Position numbers and translations under genes: made by a program
Shown: piece after piece, positions 7,701-16,203 of the stretch
How the letters are laid out: every line of letters starts with the position of its first letter
Position numbering within the stretch: position 1 is the first letter of the stretch
Notes under the pieces: generated by a model
The model's database searches: none
Told to the model about the DNA's origin: nothing
What the model saw: the letters and a program-made list of their open reading frames with translations, nothing else
Source of the DNA: a virus
Virus record (IMG/VR): IMGVR_UViG_3300022927_000101
Coordinates: 1 to 25,245 of that record
DNA: 25,245 bases
Direction: 5' to 3' (one strand)

Positions 7701-10700
7701 AACTCCCTCTACGGAAGTTGAGAAGTATTCTATAGGAGAATTTGCGTCTTGTGATGGATCAATAACCTTAACGTTAATTCCAAATGAACCTTCTTCGTTC
7801 ATTGCGTCAGTAATTTCTGCGCTTGAGTAAACAGAATTGATTACATTTCCATTAGCGTCTTTTCTATAGACATTATAAGTATCTTTATAAACATCTCCTT
7901 CGTCAATTGTAGTCTTAACCATAAGCCCATTGTCTCCAAGAGAATACGGTGTTATTGTTTTTTTTGAGTCTGGAACATCTTTACCAGCTCTAGCTAAAGA
8001 TTCTTTTTGAAAGTCCTCGCTAGACAATTGAGAAGAAATTAAAAGCCAAGCAGTTTGCTCTTGAGGATTTAAGTCTGTTGCCTTTGTATCTATTGCGTTT
8101 TGATTAGCTTTACTTTTTGCGTCCTCAGTGTTTTTGTCAAAAACTTCTTGCGCTTTCTTAGAGTCCATACCCTCGAAAAGCTTTATGTTTTCATCGTAAA
8201 GATTAGTATTATCATCTACAAGAAGCTGTCGCTTTCTGTCGCTTGTCTCATCTAAACGAGACACATAATTGTTGTGTTGTATTTTAGCTTGATTCTTAGC
8301 TATTTTTACAAGAGTCCCTTTGTCGGTTATCTCTTGAATATCTGATAAAACTTGATTGTTTCTCGCTACAATAGCGTCAGAAACAGCATCTCTTCTATCA
8401 TATAAATCATCTATAAACCTAGGAGTTACTTCTAGTTTTTCTTCCTCAACCTTTCTTATCTCGCTATCTAGTTGTCTGAATTTGGTCTCCAGGTCAAATA
8501 AATCCTTACCTCCAACAGCATTCACTATCATCTGATCAGTAAACGCTTTAGAGCTTTTGCTCATTGTTTTATAACCAGCAGCAGTCATTGGCATTGTCAA
8601 AAATGGCAATTGAAGAGCTGTGTCTCCCATAGCTTTAGCGTAGTCCTTGAAAGTGTAATCTTTTGTTCCAAAAAGCTGTTCAGTCCACATCTGAGAGACT
8701 GTAATTAAGTTTTCTTCTTTAAACTCATTAACAAAACTTTTTCTAAACATAGGATTTATGTTATTAATGAAAGACTTTGCGTAAAAATCAGTCATTTCAT
8801 TCGCCTTGTTCAGGTTAAGATTAGCTGCTTTTGCGCTATTCCCAAGACCCTTTAGAAAATTATAAGTAAAGGCACGAGTAATAAGTGTTTCTCCCAATGC
8901 TTTTGACCCAGCTAAAGCTCTAGCTTGCCAAACATTCATGTCTTTGTATCCTCTATATTGTGCATCAGGATCTCCAGTTCCAGAAATATAATTTCTTATG
9001 TTGGTAGTTTCTCTTATGGTAGAGCCGTAGCTTCCAATACCAATATTAGCCAAACCTACTGGAGGAGCCATAATAAAAAGACCCATATTTAGAGCTGACT
9101 CAGCAGCGCCCTTTGCTCCCTTACTAAAGAACTGAGACATAGACTCAGCATCAGATATAGAGCCTTCTATTACGGGAATTTCTTTTCTGATAGATTGTGC
9201 AGCTTTCCAGAAAAGATCTTCATTCATAATAGATTCATACTTCATATCAAGAAATCTCTCGACATCTTTCATGTCATATGCCGAATCTTCGTTCAGCGAC
9301 AATCCATAGACAGCTTCTTCTGTTATTCTCTGCGCATCAAGAGCTGTAGCTACAACGTTGGAGAGTCCCTCCATACCAGAAGCTAAAATTGTTGATCCAA
9401 TTGCTGAAAGACCTCTCCAGAAACTACCAAGATCTCTTAGCTGAACTCTCTCCGTCTCCTTTGCCTTTTCAACTATTGGCTTTAGAAAATCATACCCCTC
9501 ACTTTCGTTGAAATCAGAGACACTAACAGATATATCTCCACTGTATATAGCGTCTCTTAAAGTTCCGTCCTGAGTGAAGTGAGTCAATTCATTTAAACTA
9601 GCGTCAGAGCCGTCTATTTGAATTTCTTTCATCTTTATGTCTCTAGGATCTAATCCACTATTAACCAATGACTCCATTTTGAATTTAGCCATCATACCTT
9701 CTCCGAGAAACTTTTTTAATCCGCCCCCTGAATGTATTAGTTGAGCTGCATTTCTGGAAAAATTAGATCTTTGTACAAGATATTTGCTTTCTATCTTGTC
9801 AAGACCAGTCAATGTGCTTTCAAGCTCCTCTATTCTGGTTTTGTTTTCTTTTAAAAAATTGGCATCCTCAGAAGTTACTGGCTTTAAATTAACTCCAGTT
9901 CTAGGTAAATATCCTGAAGACTTTTCCGCTTGCTCTTTTCTAGCTTTTTCTAGCTCTTTTTTAATATTTTCGCGGTTTAAATTTAATCCGTCCATGGAGA
10001 TCCTTTTTCTCCCAGGCTCACCAACAAACACCTCACTGTAAATAGATTTAGGAGAATCTTCTTCTGTACTTAAAGCCATGCTCTTGATGTATTCTCCAGG
10101 AACATTCATATTGCTTTCCAGAACATCATATAAAGCAATGTCAGGATCTCTCTTAAAAGACTCTAATGCAGTATAAAAACTTGATCCTGTATTTTTTGAG
10201 AAAAAATCTCTTAGTTTGCTGGCTTGAGTCAATAAGTGATCTGACTTTTGACCATCAGTATTCATGAGTCCATTTAAAGAAAGGTCTATGAGTATTTGAT
10301 CAGAACCATCTTTAGACAATACTTCTATTGCATTTCTTCCAGGCTGAGCCTCTTTAATAACAAATCTTTCGCCAAAATTAGAGGTTCTTATTAGGTTTTC
10401 AAGATCAACCTTTACCTCGGATTCTTCTCTATCTAAAAAATCAGCTGTTATTCCATTAAATCTATGGCTATTAATTCTTTCTGATTCATTAGCCCTGTAT
10501 TCAGCTATTCTAGACTCAATTCTGTCTATTCCACTAGCTGTAGGAACCGATGTACCACTCTCTACCGAACCAGGTGATTGTAATTCCAATGAACTTGGTT
10601 CTTGAGGTTGAGTCAGGTCTAGATTTTTTTTTTCAACCAATGGTTTTGCATCAAAACCTTCAAAGCTGATCTCGTTCTTCTCCATGTAAAGCTTTATCCT

Positions 10701-10817
10701 TTCTTCTGAACGGAAATTAATTCCAGTTCTTTGATAAACGTCACCAACAACATTTGGGTTATTGTAGAGAAGTCCTGGTTCAGAGCCTAATGCTTTTTTA
10801 AATTCTATTGGATCCAT
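4767..10817 (-). CDS. Giant internal virion (ejection) protein, T7 gp16-like by position
   Basis: The 2016-aa product is the last gene of the minus-strand virion block, after genes that look like T7 gp14 and gp15. By size and order I infer the large inner-core protein ejected into the host envelope to help DNA entry. It is mostly helical and Lys/Glu/Asp-rich, with long coiled-coil-like stretches. It has Gly/Ala-rich hydrophobic segments at about 465-490 (near AIGSTILASGMEGL), 569-602 (LNMGLFIMAPPVGLANIGIG) and 1780-1805 (AAATLAAKASIGALASLVGF). Near 1735 it has FPFGKFAFNRK, a type of motif found in large phage-borne polyvalent/internal proteins. I could not find a convincing lytic transglycosylase motif such as T7 gp16 carries. 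Start ATG 10817. Direct sequence recognition is weak. Confidence 0.65.
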   Translation of the reverse strand: MDPIEFKKALGSEPGLLYNNPNVVGDVYQRTGINFRSEERIKLYMEKNEISFEGFDAKPLVEKKNLDLTQPQEPSSLELQSPGSVESGTSVPTASGIDRIESRIAEYRANESERINSHRFNGITADFLDREESEVKVDLENLIRTSNFGERFVIKEAQPGRNAIEVLSKDGSDQILIDLSLNGLMNTDGQKSDHLLTQASKLRDFFSKNTGSSFYTALESFKRDPDIALYDVLESNMNVPGEYIKSMALSTEEDSPKSIYSEVFVGEPGRKRISMDGLNLNRENIKKELEKARKEQAEKSSGYLPRTGVNLKPVTSEDANFLKENKTRIEELESTLTGLDKIESKYLVQRSNFSRNAAQLIHSGGGLKKFLGEGMMAKFKMESLVNSGLDPRDIKMKEIQIDGSDASLNELTHFTQDGTLRDAIYSGDISVSVSDFNESEGYDFLKPIVEKAKETERVQLRDLGSFWRGLSAIGSTILASGMEGLSNVVATALDAQRITEEAVYGLSLNEDSAYDMKDVERFLDMKYESIMNEDLFWKAAQSIRKEIPVIEGSISDAESMSQFFSKGAKGAAESALNMGLFIMAPPVGLANIGIGSYGSTIRETTNIRNYISGTGDPDAQYRGYKDMNVWQARALAGSKALGETLITRAFTYNFLKGLGNSAKAANLNLNKANEMTDFYAKSFINNINPMFRKSFVNEFKEENLITVSQMWTEQLFGTKDYTFKDYAKAMGDTALQLPFLTMPMTAAGYKTMSKSSKAFTDQMIVNAVGGKDLFDLETKFRQLDSEIRKVEEEKLEVTPRFIDDLYDRRDAVSDAIVARNNQVLSDIQEITDKGTLVKIAKNQAKIQHNNYVSRLDETSDRKRQLLVDDNTNLYDENIKLFEGMDSKKAQEVFDKNTEDAKSKANQNAIDTKATDLNPQEQTAWLLISSQLSSEDFQKESLARAGKDVPDSKKTITPYSLGDNGLMVKTTIDEGDVYKDTYNVYRKDANGNVINSVYSSAEITDAMNEEGSFGINVKVIDPSQDANSPIEYFSTSVEGVNDILNDLFEKVTVDYEINVPDDVIQVNQRLSVWTPSWALQAKGAKLDQMLKSSEQLKSVSDFLNVDYELINEQSPFHKEYKELKKAAQSDDFNVVARAVKIFDQKVVKPTKVVREIMLNKPVAGKISPITNLEALYTGVDGEYTMADAGHILSFLLKNDKMRTPLRNVSGAIDATLGKNAAIANQKMKDYSTLSFLPGFRDNLAVKMTPKALSQDKQRRENYLSLEGNIDRTVISMMDRYDQTSKLSPEQQISRMKQIIKGNIEKLSKDTSTHGKRRAEAWKRSYNNLVEGVSNHDEFVKRAQEVSADNYLGVKELQKIYTPELTERTLSHMSDYYGRTPKRITRYLPMILTSDNANNTNDASDETMLYRSTSGPASIKDLTEFDNILETDRTIFGDNFDALVFRSHQNINNEIESRENLDIMAGVLKSPEFRDMFDTEQRKTIGGAKSEADFDYMIGLLNTKVEDVNSMIGSTGSTMMRESSVYNETKKALYDFVSASRLGSFSMRASQGGSAMIGASLNMSVDGSNMMYNSLANFLAFNLKSKQESNTEFMKVLSRSATAARSGLDAIPGLDQAERRKGNYVLTEAAMKLAEASQKASSFILKKTVAESDASAGIASFGGFYYDRMKQTHPTETKDMSYDDFWKWANTKEGTKADIDAIAYADEQVNRSQLIAASQNQGSFYKDNKDVARIVFPFGKFAFNRKVGMANDISILNSELTSEGDKSRARNRLKSAAAEIATFKLIQPAAATLAAKASIGALASLVGFDDEYDSLVNEMNRKINALNPIGREALRQPFEVSNFSRDVQKEFITSLIDGMLPVPTPGIVNEPIFAGLNSLVIKSGLSEDEFFNVFSKNIRDMFGEPDPKNQAMSQKDFVYMVFTELGMAGMAVEDIYGIVETYDALMHNVSANKYSEVSADREYVPQVRDAVVTLAQLKALELVMPSADLKRFTRTLKGLLDRKYTVTIKDKPVEETVE

Positions 10818-10826
10818 ATTTGTTTT

Positions 10827-12614
10827 TTATTTCGCTACTGGTGAAGTTACTAAAGATTTTAAAAAATCAGCCTGAATTTTTCTTCTACTTACGGGATTAT
10901 ATACATCTACCCCATTTCTAGAAGCAACCAATAAAGCTGTTTCATATCGAGTCTTGAATGAAGGGTTTGCTTTAGCTATAGACCCTAGAACAAGCTCTAC
11001 ATTTTCGTCGTTTAAAGGATCTGAAAACTCCGTTGTCATAAGAGATCTGTTTTGACTAGCAGAAAGCTTAGATCCGTCCTTGGCTAAATTACCCCCTTCA
11101 AACGCAACCTCTCTTGCCGTAAGACTTTCTTCCAAAGTTACATTACCTCTAAGCCTAAAGAATTGCTCTTTACTAACTTTTCCTTCATCGTCCTTTACCT
11201 CTCTTTCAACGACCATTATTCCAGATATATTTGAAAATGCTCTATCGTTAGATGAGCTTATTGCTAATTCAGATAAATCTTGACTCTGCATATCAGCTGA
11301 AATACCAACTGGCGTATAGCTTAGGTCTTCATCATTAGTCATAATGGCTCGTCCACCTACATACATATACATGTCTCTATTTCTGTTTTCAAATGCAGCA
11401 AGTTGAGCTGGATCATTTTCAAAAATAGTTTTAATCTTACTCTGTAAAGCAATATTAGTGTCTTCTGAGCTTATGCTTGATCTTTCTGATTTTGGCAACA
11501 AGCTTGATGTTAATGAAGCAGCCATAACTTTCGAATTCCATCCTGCTGTAGCTACACCATCAGCCATAGGGACAGATGGATTATAAGAAAATGTAGTTTG
11601 AAATGGAGCTGCCTTGCTAGATCCTCCAGAAACAGATGGTGCAGCGATGTATCTTCCTTGACCATCCTGCTTAATTCCCATCTGACCTTCGATCATAGTT
11701 CTGTAGTTCTCTCCTATTTCCTTTCTTTGCTCATTGCTTAACAGGAATTTACCATCTCTCTGAGATATATCTCTACCTAATTTCATTCCCATACTATCAT
11801 AAGCATAAGCAATAGCTTCGTCTGACTTGGAGAAATTTTCTATGTGAGAGTCCAAGAACGCTTTAAATTTAGGTCCTTCGCCACTAGTAGTAAGTGTTTC
11901 TGCCCATAAACCAGGATTTCCCTGTATTTGCTGAAAATCAACACCTAAATAATCTTTTTGACGATCCATGTATATTTTTTGAATATCAGAAACAGATCCT
12001 AAAGCATCAAACTTCTCAATCTCATCCTGTCCATTGATCATAAATCTCTTCATGTCAGTAGGAACTTCAGTTACATTACCATCTTCGTCCTCTTGATATG
12101 AGGTCATTATTATATCACCTTGTCTGAAATCAACTCGATATTTACCGTCCTTACTAAAAGCAGCTCCAATATTGTTTATGAAGCCATCTTTTACTATATC
12201 GGAAAGCTTGTCGTTTTTCTCTATCGCCTCTAACTGCGTCTTAGCAAACTCTTGGACACCTCCAAAGCTTTTTGCGCTATTCATGGCTTTATTATAAACT
12301 TTATTAAAGTCATTAACAGTGTATCCGTCTATTCCAATCTTTGCTTTTTCTGCGAAAAGATCGTTTCTTATTCCATTCATTACATCAGCTGAAGCTGAGT
12401 CTATGTCTGCTTGCCCAATATACTTGTAATCGGTGCTTTCCATCACCTGATTGACATTCTCTTGAATCTTCTTGTCGGTTCTTTCGGCTACCTCTCTTAT
12501 ATATCTTTGCCCCTCTGTAAAGGTCTTTGCTATGTCTCCAAAGTTGGTTTGGTTTAATCCACCAGCCTTTCTAGAATCATAAGTCAAGGGTTGTCTTCTT
12601 CGTTGTCTAGCCAT
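10827..12614 (-). CDS. Internal virion protein, T7 gp15-like by position
   Basis: The 595-aa, soluble-looking product has a strongly basic N-terminus (ARQRRRQPLTYDSRKAGG). Long charged helices follow (KTFTEGQRYIREVAERTDKK), then a more mixed region with beta character and a Ser/Gly-rich insert near residues 325-345. There is no membrane segment and no catalytic motif I can recognise. It sits between the 221-aa gp14-like gene (three-base gap) and the 2016-aa gene (nine-base gap), the same order as genes 14-15-16 of T7-like podoviruses. I infer the middle component of the DNA-ejection tube. Alternatively it is another tail or head-interior protein. Confidence 0.6.
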   Translation of the reverse strand: MARQRRRQPLTYDSRKAGGLNQTNFGDIAKTFTEGQRYIREVAERTDKKIQENVNQVMESTDYKYIGQADIDSASADVMNGIRNDLFAEKAKIGIDGYTVNDFNKVYNKAMNSAKSFGGVQEFAKTQLEAIEKNDKLSDIVKDGFINNIGAAFSKDGKYRVDFRQGDIIMTSYQEDEDGNVTEVPTDMKRFMINGQDEIEKFDALGSVSDIQKIYMDRQKDYLGVDFQQIQGNPGLWAETLTTSGEGPKFKAFLDSHIENFSKSDEAIAYAYDSMGMKLGRDISQRDGKFLLSNEQRKEIGENYRTMIEGQMGIKQDGQGRYIAAPSVSGGSSKAAPFQTTFSYNPSVPMADGVATAGWNSKVMAASLTSSLLPKSERSSISSEDTNIALQSKIKTIFENDPAQLAAFENRNRDMYMYVGGRAIMTNDEDLSYTPVGISADMQSQDLSELAISSSNDRAFSNISGIMVVEREVKDDEGKVSKEQFFRLRGNVTLEESLTAREVAFEGGNLAKDGSKLSASQNRSLMTTEFSDPLNDENVELVLGSIAKANPSFKTRYETALLVASRNGVDVYNPVSRRKIQADFLKSLVTSPVAK

Positions 12615-12617
12615 TTT

Positions 12618-13283
12618 CTATTTTTTAAATAAGCCCTTTACTCCCCTGAATACGCTTCCGCCTATATTCTCTAGTCCAACCTTAACTTTCGAGCCCCCTC
12701 TTTCGGTTCTTTGAGCTATTCTATTTTTTTGCCTCATAGCAGAAGGAGTTTGACTGCCAAATTCTGATGCAGCATTAGCTTCATTGTTTTGACCTATAGC
12801 CAATCCAACGTTCGCTATGTCTGACATACCACCGTACAAAGCTTCTGTTCCAGATGCGATATCAGCAGAAGCTGAAGCCATAGCTCCAGACAATCTTTGC
12901 TCTTGTACGTCATAAATATTAGCCTGTTCATCAGCTATCATTTGATCTTTTTTGAATATAGCCTCGTCTGTATCGATTCCAATCTTTCTCATTCCTTCAA
13001 TAGATTGCTCGTTGAGCTTACCTAAGCTTTGACCCATAGCTCTTGTTCCAGCTTGCTGTAAAGTAGCAGTTGTGTCCATGCGTTGACGTTCTAAAGCTTC
13101 TGTTCTAGCTTTAGTTCCTTCTGTAGGTAATTGTAGTGCTTCGTAGGCGTTGAGAGGCAGTGGAGCAGCTTCAAGCTTTCTCATTCTTTCCTCTGCTGCT
13201 TTCTTCTTGGAAAAGCCATCAATCATCTTGGTGACGCCTCCAACAACACTTATTCCCATTGAAATTGCGGTAAATGGATCCAT
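12618..13283 (-). CDS. Internal virion protein, T7 gp14-like
   Basis: A 221-aa protein with the usual look of podoviral gp14. The N-terminal hydrophobic segment (FTAISMGISVVGGVTKMI, residues 4-21) is followed by a long Ala/Gln/Glu/Met-rich helical region (DTTATLQQAGTRAMGQSLGK). After that comes a Gly/Ala/Ser-rich hydrophobic stretch (SGAMASASADIASGTEALYG) and a basic, Gly-containing tail ending GVKGLFKK. In T7 this protein inserts in the outer membrane during ejection. Repeated Ala/Gly residues and an N-terminal membrane-prone segment support that role. It leads the three-gene ejection set and has a TAnnTTTG box 16 bases before its ATG. Confidence 0.65.
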   Translation of the reverse strand: MDPFTAISMGISVVGGVTKMIDGFSKKKAAEERMRKLEAAPLPLNAYEALQLPTEGTKARTEALERQRMDTTATLQQAGTRAMGQSLGKLNEQSIEGMRKIGIDTDEAIFKKDQMIADEQANIYDVQEQRLSGAMASASADIASGTEALYGGMSDIANVGLAIGQNNEANAASEFGSQTPSAMRQKNRIAQRTERGGSKVKVGLENIGGSVFRGVKGLFKK

Positions 13284-13299
13284 GTTATCTAATTTTTAA

Positions 13300-13307
13300 C
13301 AAATATA
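13300..13307 (-). promoter_or_regulatory. TAnnTTTG -7-like box before the gp14-like gene
   Basis: On the minus strand the sequence reads TATATTTG and is separated from the ATG at 13283 by 16 bases. It matches the Bacteroidetes primary-sigma -7 consensus TAnnTTTG. The same position relative to the start recurs before 15185 and 20904. I see no clear TTG -33 element. Confidence 0.5.
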
Positions 13308-13313
13308 CAAATT

Positions 13314-14063
13314 TTACAAGTTGCTCTTCGTTGCTTCTGCGTTTATAGCGTAAAGCTCAACAGGACTGGTACTTGAGTTAGTCATGCTGATTTTTGCGTA
13401 ATACCCTCTCACTCCCTCAGATTCTGCTGATTGGTTTTTAGCAATAAGAATAAAATCTCCAGCATCAGGATTTGACACCACATTCGTAGTGTCTAAATAG
13501 TCTGATTCAATGCTTAGTATTTCTCCAACTAAAATCATTTCACCAATTTCAGATGTTTCTTCGTTCACAGAAGCCTTGAACACTCTGTCTCCCACGGAGC
13601 AAGTAGATTCGCTTATGCTGGGTAAATATATTTTGTTTTGAGACACAGAAGTAACAACTCCAATTCCTTGAACTGTAAGTTTTTTTGTATCAACAACTCC
13701 GTTGTCATTTCTAATATAAGAATAATACATCTCTTCTCTCTTTTGAAAAGAAGAAGCGTCTACATATCCTTTGTCTATTTCGCTCTCTACATTAACGCTC
13801 CACTCACCGCTATTGCCTTCGTGCTTGATGGCTCTAAACATTTTAGTTTCAGAAGGTCCGTCATTAGCGACAACCTCAATTTTAGATGGAGATGATTCGC
13901 CATAGAACGTATTTCTGCTTTCTTTGTCTTGGTGGTGAATATAAATCTGACCATCCTTAAACGTAAAGTAATCGTCATTTAAATTTTCAATCCACTCAGG
14001 TTCATATGAATAAAATGAAGTCCATCCTCTTGCGTCTTTTTTATATGATAAAGTTTTAGCCAT
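13314..14063 (-). CDS. Phage tail/virion structural protein (putative)
   Basis: 249-aa beta-rich protein. The N-terminal 90 residues carry a pattern I associate with virion proteins of aquatic and crAss-like Bacteroidetes phages: ARGWTSFYSYEPEWIENLND, then FTFKDGQIYIHH, NTFYG, and a KMFRAIKHEGN segment. The C-terminal part is a Ser/Thr/Val-rich beta domain (VTSVSQNKIYLPSISESTC). No catalytic motif or signal peptide is visible. It lies between a fibre-like gene (nine-base gap) and the ejection genes, consistent with a tail or tail-tip component. The family assignment is from memory of the pattern and should be treated as probable, not certain. Confidence 0.55.
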   Translation of the reverse strand: MAKTLSYKKDARGWTSFYSYEPEWIENLNDDYFTFKDGQIYIHHQDKESRNTFYGESSPSKIEVVANDGPSETKMFRAIKHEGNSGEWSVNVESEIDKGYVDASSFQKREEMYYSYIRNDNGVVDTKKLTVQGIGVVTSVSQNKIYLPSISESTCSVGDRVFKASVNEETSEIGEMILVGEILSIESDYLDTTNVVSNPDAGDFILIAKNQSAESEGVRGYYAKISMTNSSTSPVELYAINAEATKSNL

Positions 14064-14072
14064 GTTTTATAT

Positions 14073-15185
14073 TTAATCTATTTGCGGAACAGCAGTTAAA
14101 GAAGCAAATCCAAATGCTCCAGAAGCACAAGTCAAGGGGTCTATTTCTAATCTATATGTACCCACTTTCAAATTTACTATTCTAATAACCTCTGTAGGCA
14201 GTGCAGTTTCTTTTCCATTCTGAACGTATGGAGGATATCCATAAGGATTTAAAGGGAAGCTTGCAACCTTCTCGGTTAGACCGTCTCCAACCTTTAATAC
14301 TCGTCCAGTTCCTCTAGTGTATTCTCCAGTACTAGTGTTTACAGTAAAAGTAAACTTAACGTTCCCAGGTGAAGTCACGTTAAAAACAGAACTTTGAATG
14401 ACTGAATTAGAGCAATTAGCTGATGAGTTTAATGTTCCTGTAAGTACAGCGTTTTTGCTTGGCAATGTAGCTGTTCCAGTACAACAATCGTTACAGTTAT
14501 TATATATAGAGCTAGTTTCATTTACAATAATATCAAAAGCTTTTCTTGGAGAAACTTGCTCATCAACGTGCCAGCAACAAGTGCTATGTTCGGTCTTTAC
14601 GACGTTTCCTGGATTTAATTGGCTGGTGTGTCTAACGTATCTTTTTTCCTTGTTATTAAAACAGTTATATGTTATGTAGTGATATTTATTTATATCAATA
14701 TCGTTGAATCCTTGAATTATAGCCTCCTCATAAATCTCCAGCTGATCTGATCCTTGACCTGAATTGTACTTAGGCTCAGACAAACTACTAACGACCATCT
14801 CTTCTGATGGCTGCATTTCTCTTGAAATCCATTCTCCATTTAAGCAAGATTGATACTGAAATGAAAGCTGATATTTAGTAGATAAATTGTAAACTTGATA
14901 GCTCAAGCACACTTTATCCTCAACAACAGTTGTTGAACATTCAGAACATGAGTTTGGATCTGGACCAGGCTCTTCCTCTACAACGAACACAGGAGGAGGT
15001 GCAGATGGAACGACTTGTGGCGGTGGAGCTACAGGTGGAGGTGTTATTGGGCAACTTATATTATCAGTATAAGGAGCAATATAATCAGGATCTCCAGCTG
15101 TATTGGGTTTAGTGTCCCTAGTTGGTTTTCCGTTAATATATTTCCTTAGCCGTGTTACCGTCTTTATACCACTGTTCTCTGCCAT
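14073..15185 (-). CDS. Fibre-like protein with shared N-terminal anchor and Pro-rich linker
   Basis: Probable tail fibre or other receptor-contact protein of 370 aa. Residues 1-45 form an anchor module, including KPNTAGDPDYIAPYTD, that is repeated in the fibre-like protein at 20008-20904 (28 identical of 44 aligned). Residues 46-79 are a Pro-rich linker (ITPPPVAPPPQVVPSAPPP) ending in an acidic turn. A Cys-containing module starting CLSYQVYNLSTKYQLSFQYQ resembles a module in the large protein at 21904. The remainder is beta-rich with paired cysteines (NNCNDCCTG, TEHSTCCWH). The C-terminal domain (FNVTSPGNVKFTFTVNTSTG and on to LTAVPQID) looks like a beta-sandwich. The ATG at 15185 is preceded by TATCTTTG. 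Confidence 0.65.
   Translation of the reverse strand: MAENSGIKTVTRLRKYINGKPTRDTKPNTAGDPDYIAPYTDNISCPITPPPVAPPPQVVPSAPPPVFVVEEEPGPDPNSCSECSTTVVEDKVCLSYQVYNLSTKYQLSFQYQSCLNGEWISREMQPSEEMVVSSLSEPKYNSGQGSDQLEIYEEAIIQGFNDIDINKYHYITYNCFNNKEKRYVRHTSQLNPGNVVKTEHSTCCWHVDEQVSPRKAFDIIVNETSSIYNNCNDCCTGTATLPSKNAVLTGTLNSSANCSNSVIQSSVFNVTSPGNVKFTFTVNTSTGEYTRGTGRVLKVGDGLTEKVASFPLNPYGYPPYVQNGKETALPTEVIRIVNLKVGTYRLEIDPLTCASGAFGFASLTAVPQID
15051..15185 (-). repeat. Fibre anchor module, copy 1
   Basis: This stretch encodes the first 45 residues of the 370-aa fibre-like protein. It is paralogous to 20773-20904. A 20-base block (GGAGCAATATAATCAGGATC on the plus strand) is identical at 15073-15092 and 20795-20814, showing recent duplication or gene conversion, or strong constraint. 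Confidence 0.85.
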
Positions 15186-15200
15186 TGCCAGAATTTTTCA

Positions 15201-15208
15201 CAAAGATA
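15201..15208 (-). promoter_or_regulatory. TAnnTTTG -7-like box before the 370-aa fibre gene
   Basis: The minus strand reads TATCTTTG, with 15 bases between it and the ATG at 15185. It lies in the 28-base gap after the epimerase gene and fits the Bacteroidetes -7 consensus. No convincing -33 TTG was found upstream. Confidence 0.5.
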
Positions 15209-15213
15209 GTAAA

Positions 15214-16203
15214 TTAAGAGATTTGCTTTTTTATCCATTCGTAAGTAGGACGCAGACCATCAACAAGTTTGTACTTTGGCTCCCAGTTAAAAATAGATCT
15301 AATTAAATCGTTATGAGAAGATCTACCTCTAACTCCTAATGGTCCTTCTATATGATTTATTTCCAATTCCTTATTAGCTATTTTCATAACCGTATTTGCC
15401 AGACCGTTTATAGACACCATTTCTTCTGATCCGATATTAATTGGTCCCTCAAACTCTTCTCCTCTCATGAACATTGTGGTTGCCTCCAGGCAATCGTCTA
15501 TGTACAGGAATGACCTGGTTTGATCTCCGTCACCCCAAACCTCTATAGAGTCTTTTGATTCAGCCACTTTTCTACACATAGCAGCAGGAGCTTTTTCCTT
15601 TCCGTCATTCCAAGAGCAATTAGGTCCATATACATTGTGATATCTAGCTACCCTTACTTTAATGCCTAAATTCCTTGCAGCAGCTAAGTAAATTCTTTCT
15701 GAAAACAACTTCTCCCATCCGTACTCGGAATCTGGAGCTGCTGGATAAACAGTGTCCTCTTTGGTGATTGGCTTGTCCGCATTCAACTGATTGTATTCTG
15801 GGTAAACACAGGCTGAACTAGAAAAGAAAACTCTTTTAACGTTAAACTTAATGCAGTTCTTTATTACGTTTATGTTTATTAATGCAGAGTTAGTCATGAC
15901 TTCAAAATCATTTTCTCCTGAAAATATATACCCAGCGCCACCCATGTCAGCTGCTAAATTGTAAACTTCGTCAAATGAATTTTCACTATCATCTAAACTG
16001 TGCTGACCTGGAGCAAGAAACCAAGGAGATGAATTCAACCTCAAGTCATAAGAAACATACAAGTCGCAAATGTCTTCTTCGTTAAAAAACTCAGGCTTTT
16101 CTTTAATATCAATGATGCAGACCCAAAATCCCTCATCCTTTAGCCTTTTAGCTAAATGACCACCAATAAATCCTCCGCCACCTAAAACTAAAGCTGTTTT
16201 CAT
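15214..16203 (-). CDS. GDP-mannose 3,5-epimerase-like extended SDR enzyme
   Basis: Nucleotide-sugar epimerase of the extended short-chain dehydrogenase family, closest in motif pattern to GDP-mannose 3,5-epimerase. That enzyme makes GDP-L-galactose (and GDP-L-gulose) from GDP-D-mannose with bound NAD. The Rossmann GxxGxxG is at 8-14 (GGGGFIGG), NLAADMGG at 82-89, and SSACVYPE contains C132. Y161 and K165 form the YxxxK pair, and EKAPAAMCRK contains K204. C132 and K204 match the catalytic Cys/Lys pair of the plant enzyme, which ordinary GDP-fucose synthases and UDP-glucose epimerases do not arrange this way. WGDGDQTRSF and GVRGRSSHN also fit. Its ATG overlaps the stop of the carbamoyltransferase gene (four bases), so both are likely made together. 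Product identity (L-galactose versus L-gulose) is not decidable. Confidence 0.85.
   Translation of the reverse strand: MKTALVLGGGGFIGGHLAKRLKDEGFWVCIIDIKEKPEFFNEEDICDLYVSYDLRLNSSPWFLAPGQHSLDDSENSFDEVYNLAADMGGAGYIFSGENDFEVMTNSALININVIKNCIKFNVKRVFFSSSACVYPEYNQLNADKPITKEDTVYPAAPDSEYGWEKLFSERIYLAAARNLGIKVRVARYHNVYGPNCSWNDGKEKAPAAMCRKVAESKDSIEVWGDGDQTRSFLYIDDCLEATTMFMRGEEFEGPINIGSEEMVSINGLANTVMKIANKELEINHIEGPLGVRGRSSHNDLIRSIFNWEPKYKLVDGLRPTYEWIKKQIS

Noticed and set aside
14398-14679. Plus-strand 93-aa open frame inside the fibre gene
   Set aside because: It is entirely antisense to a gene with clear protein features, and no promoter or start signal supports it.
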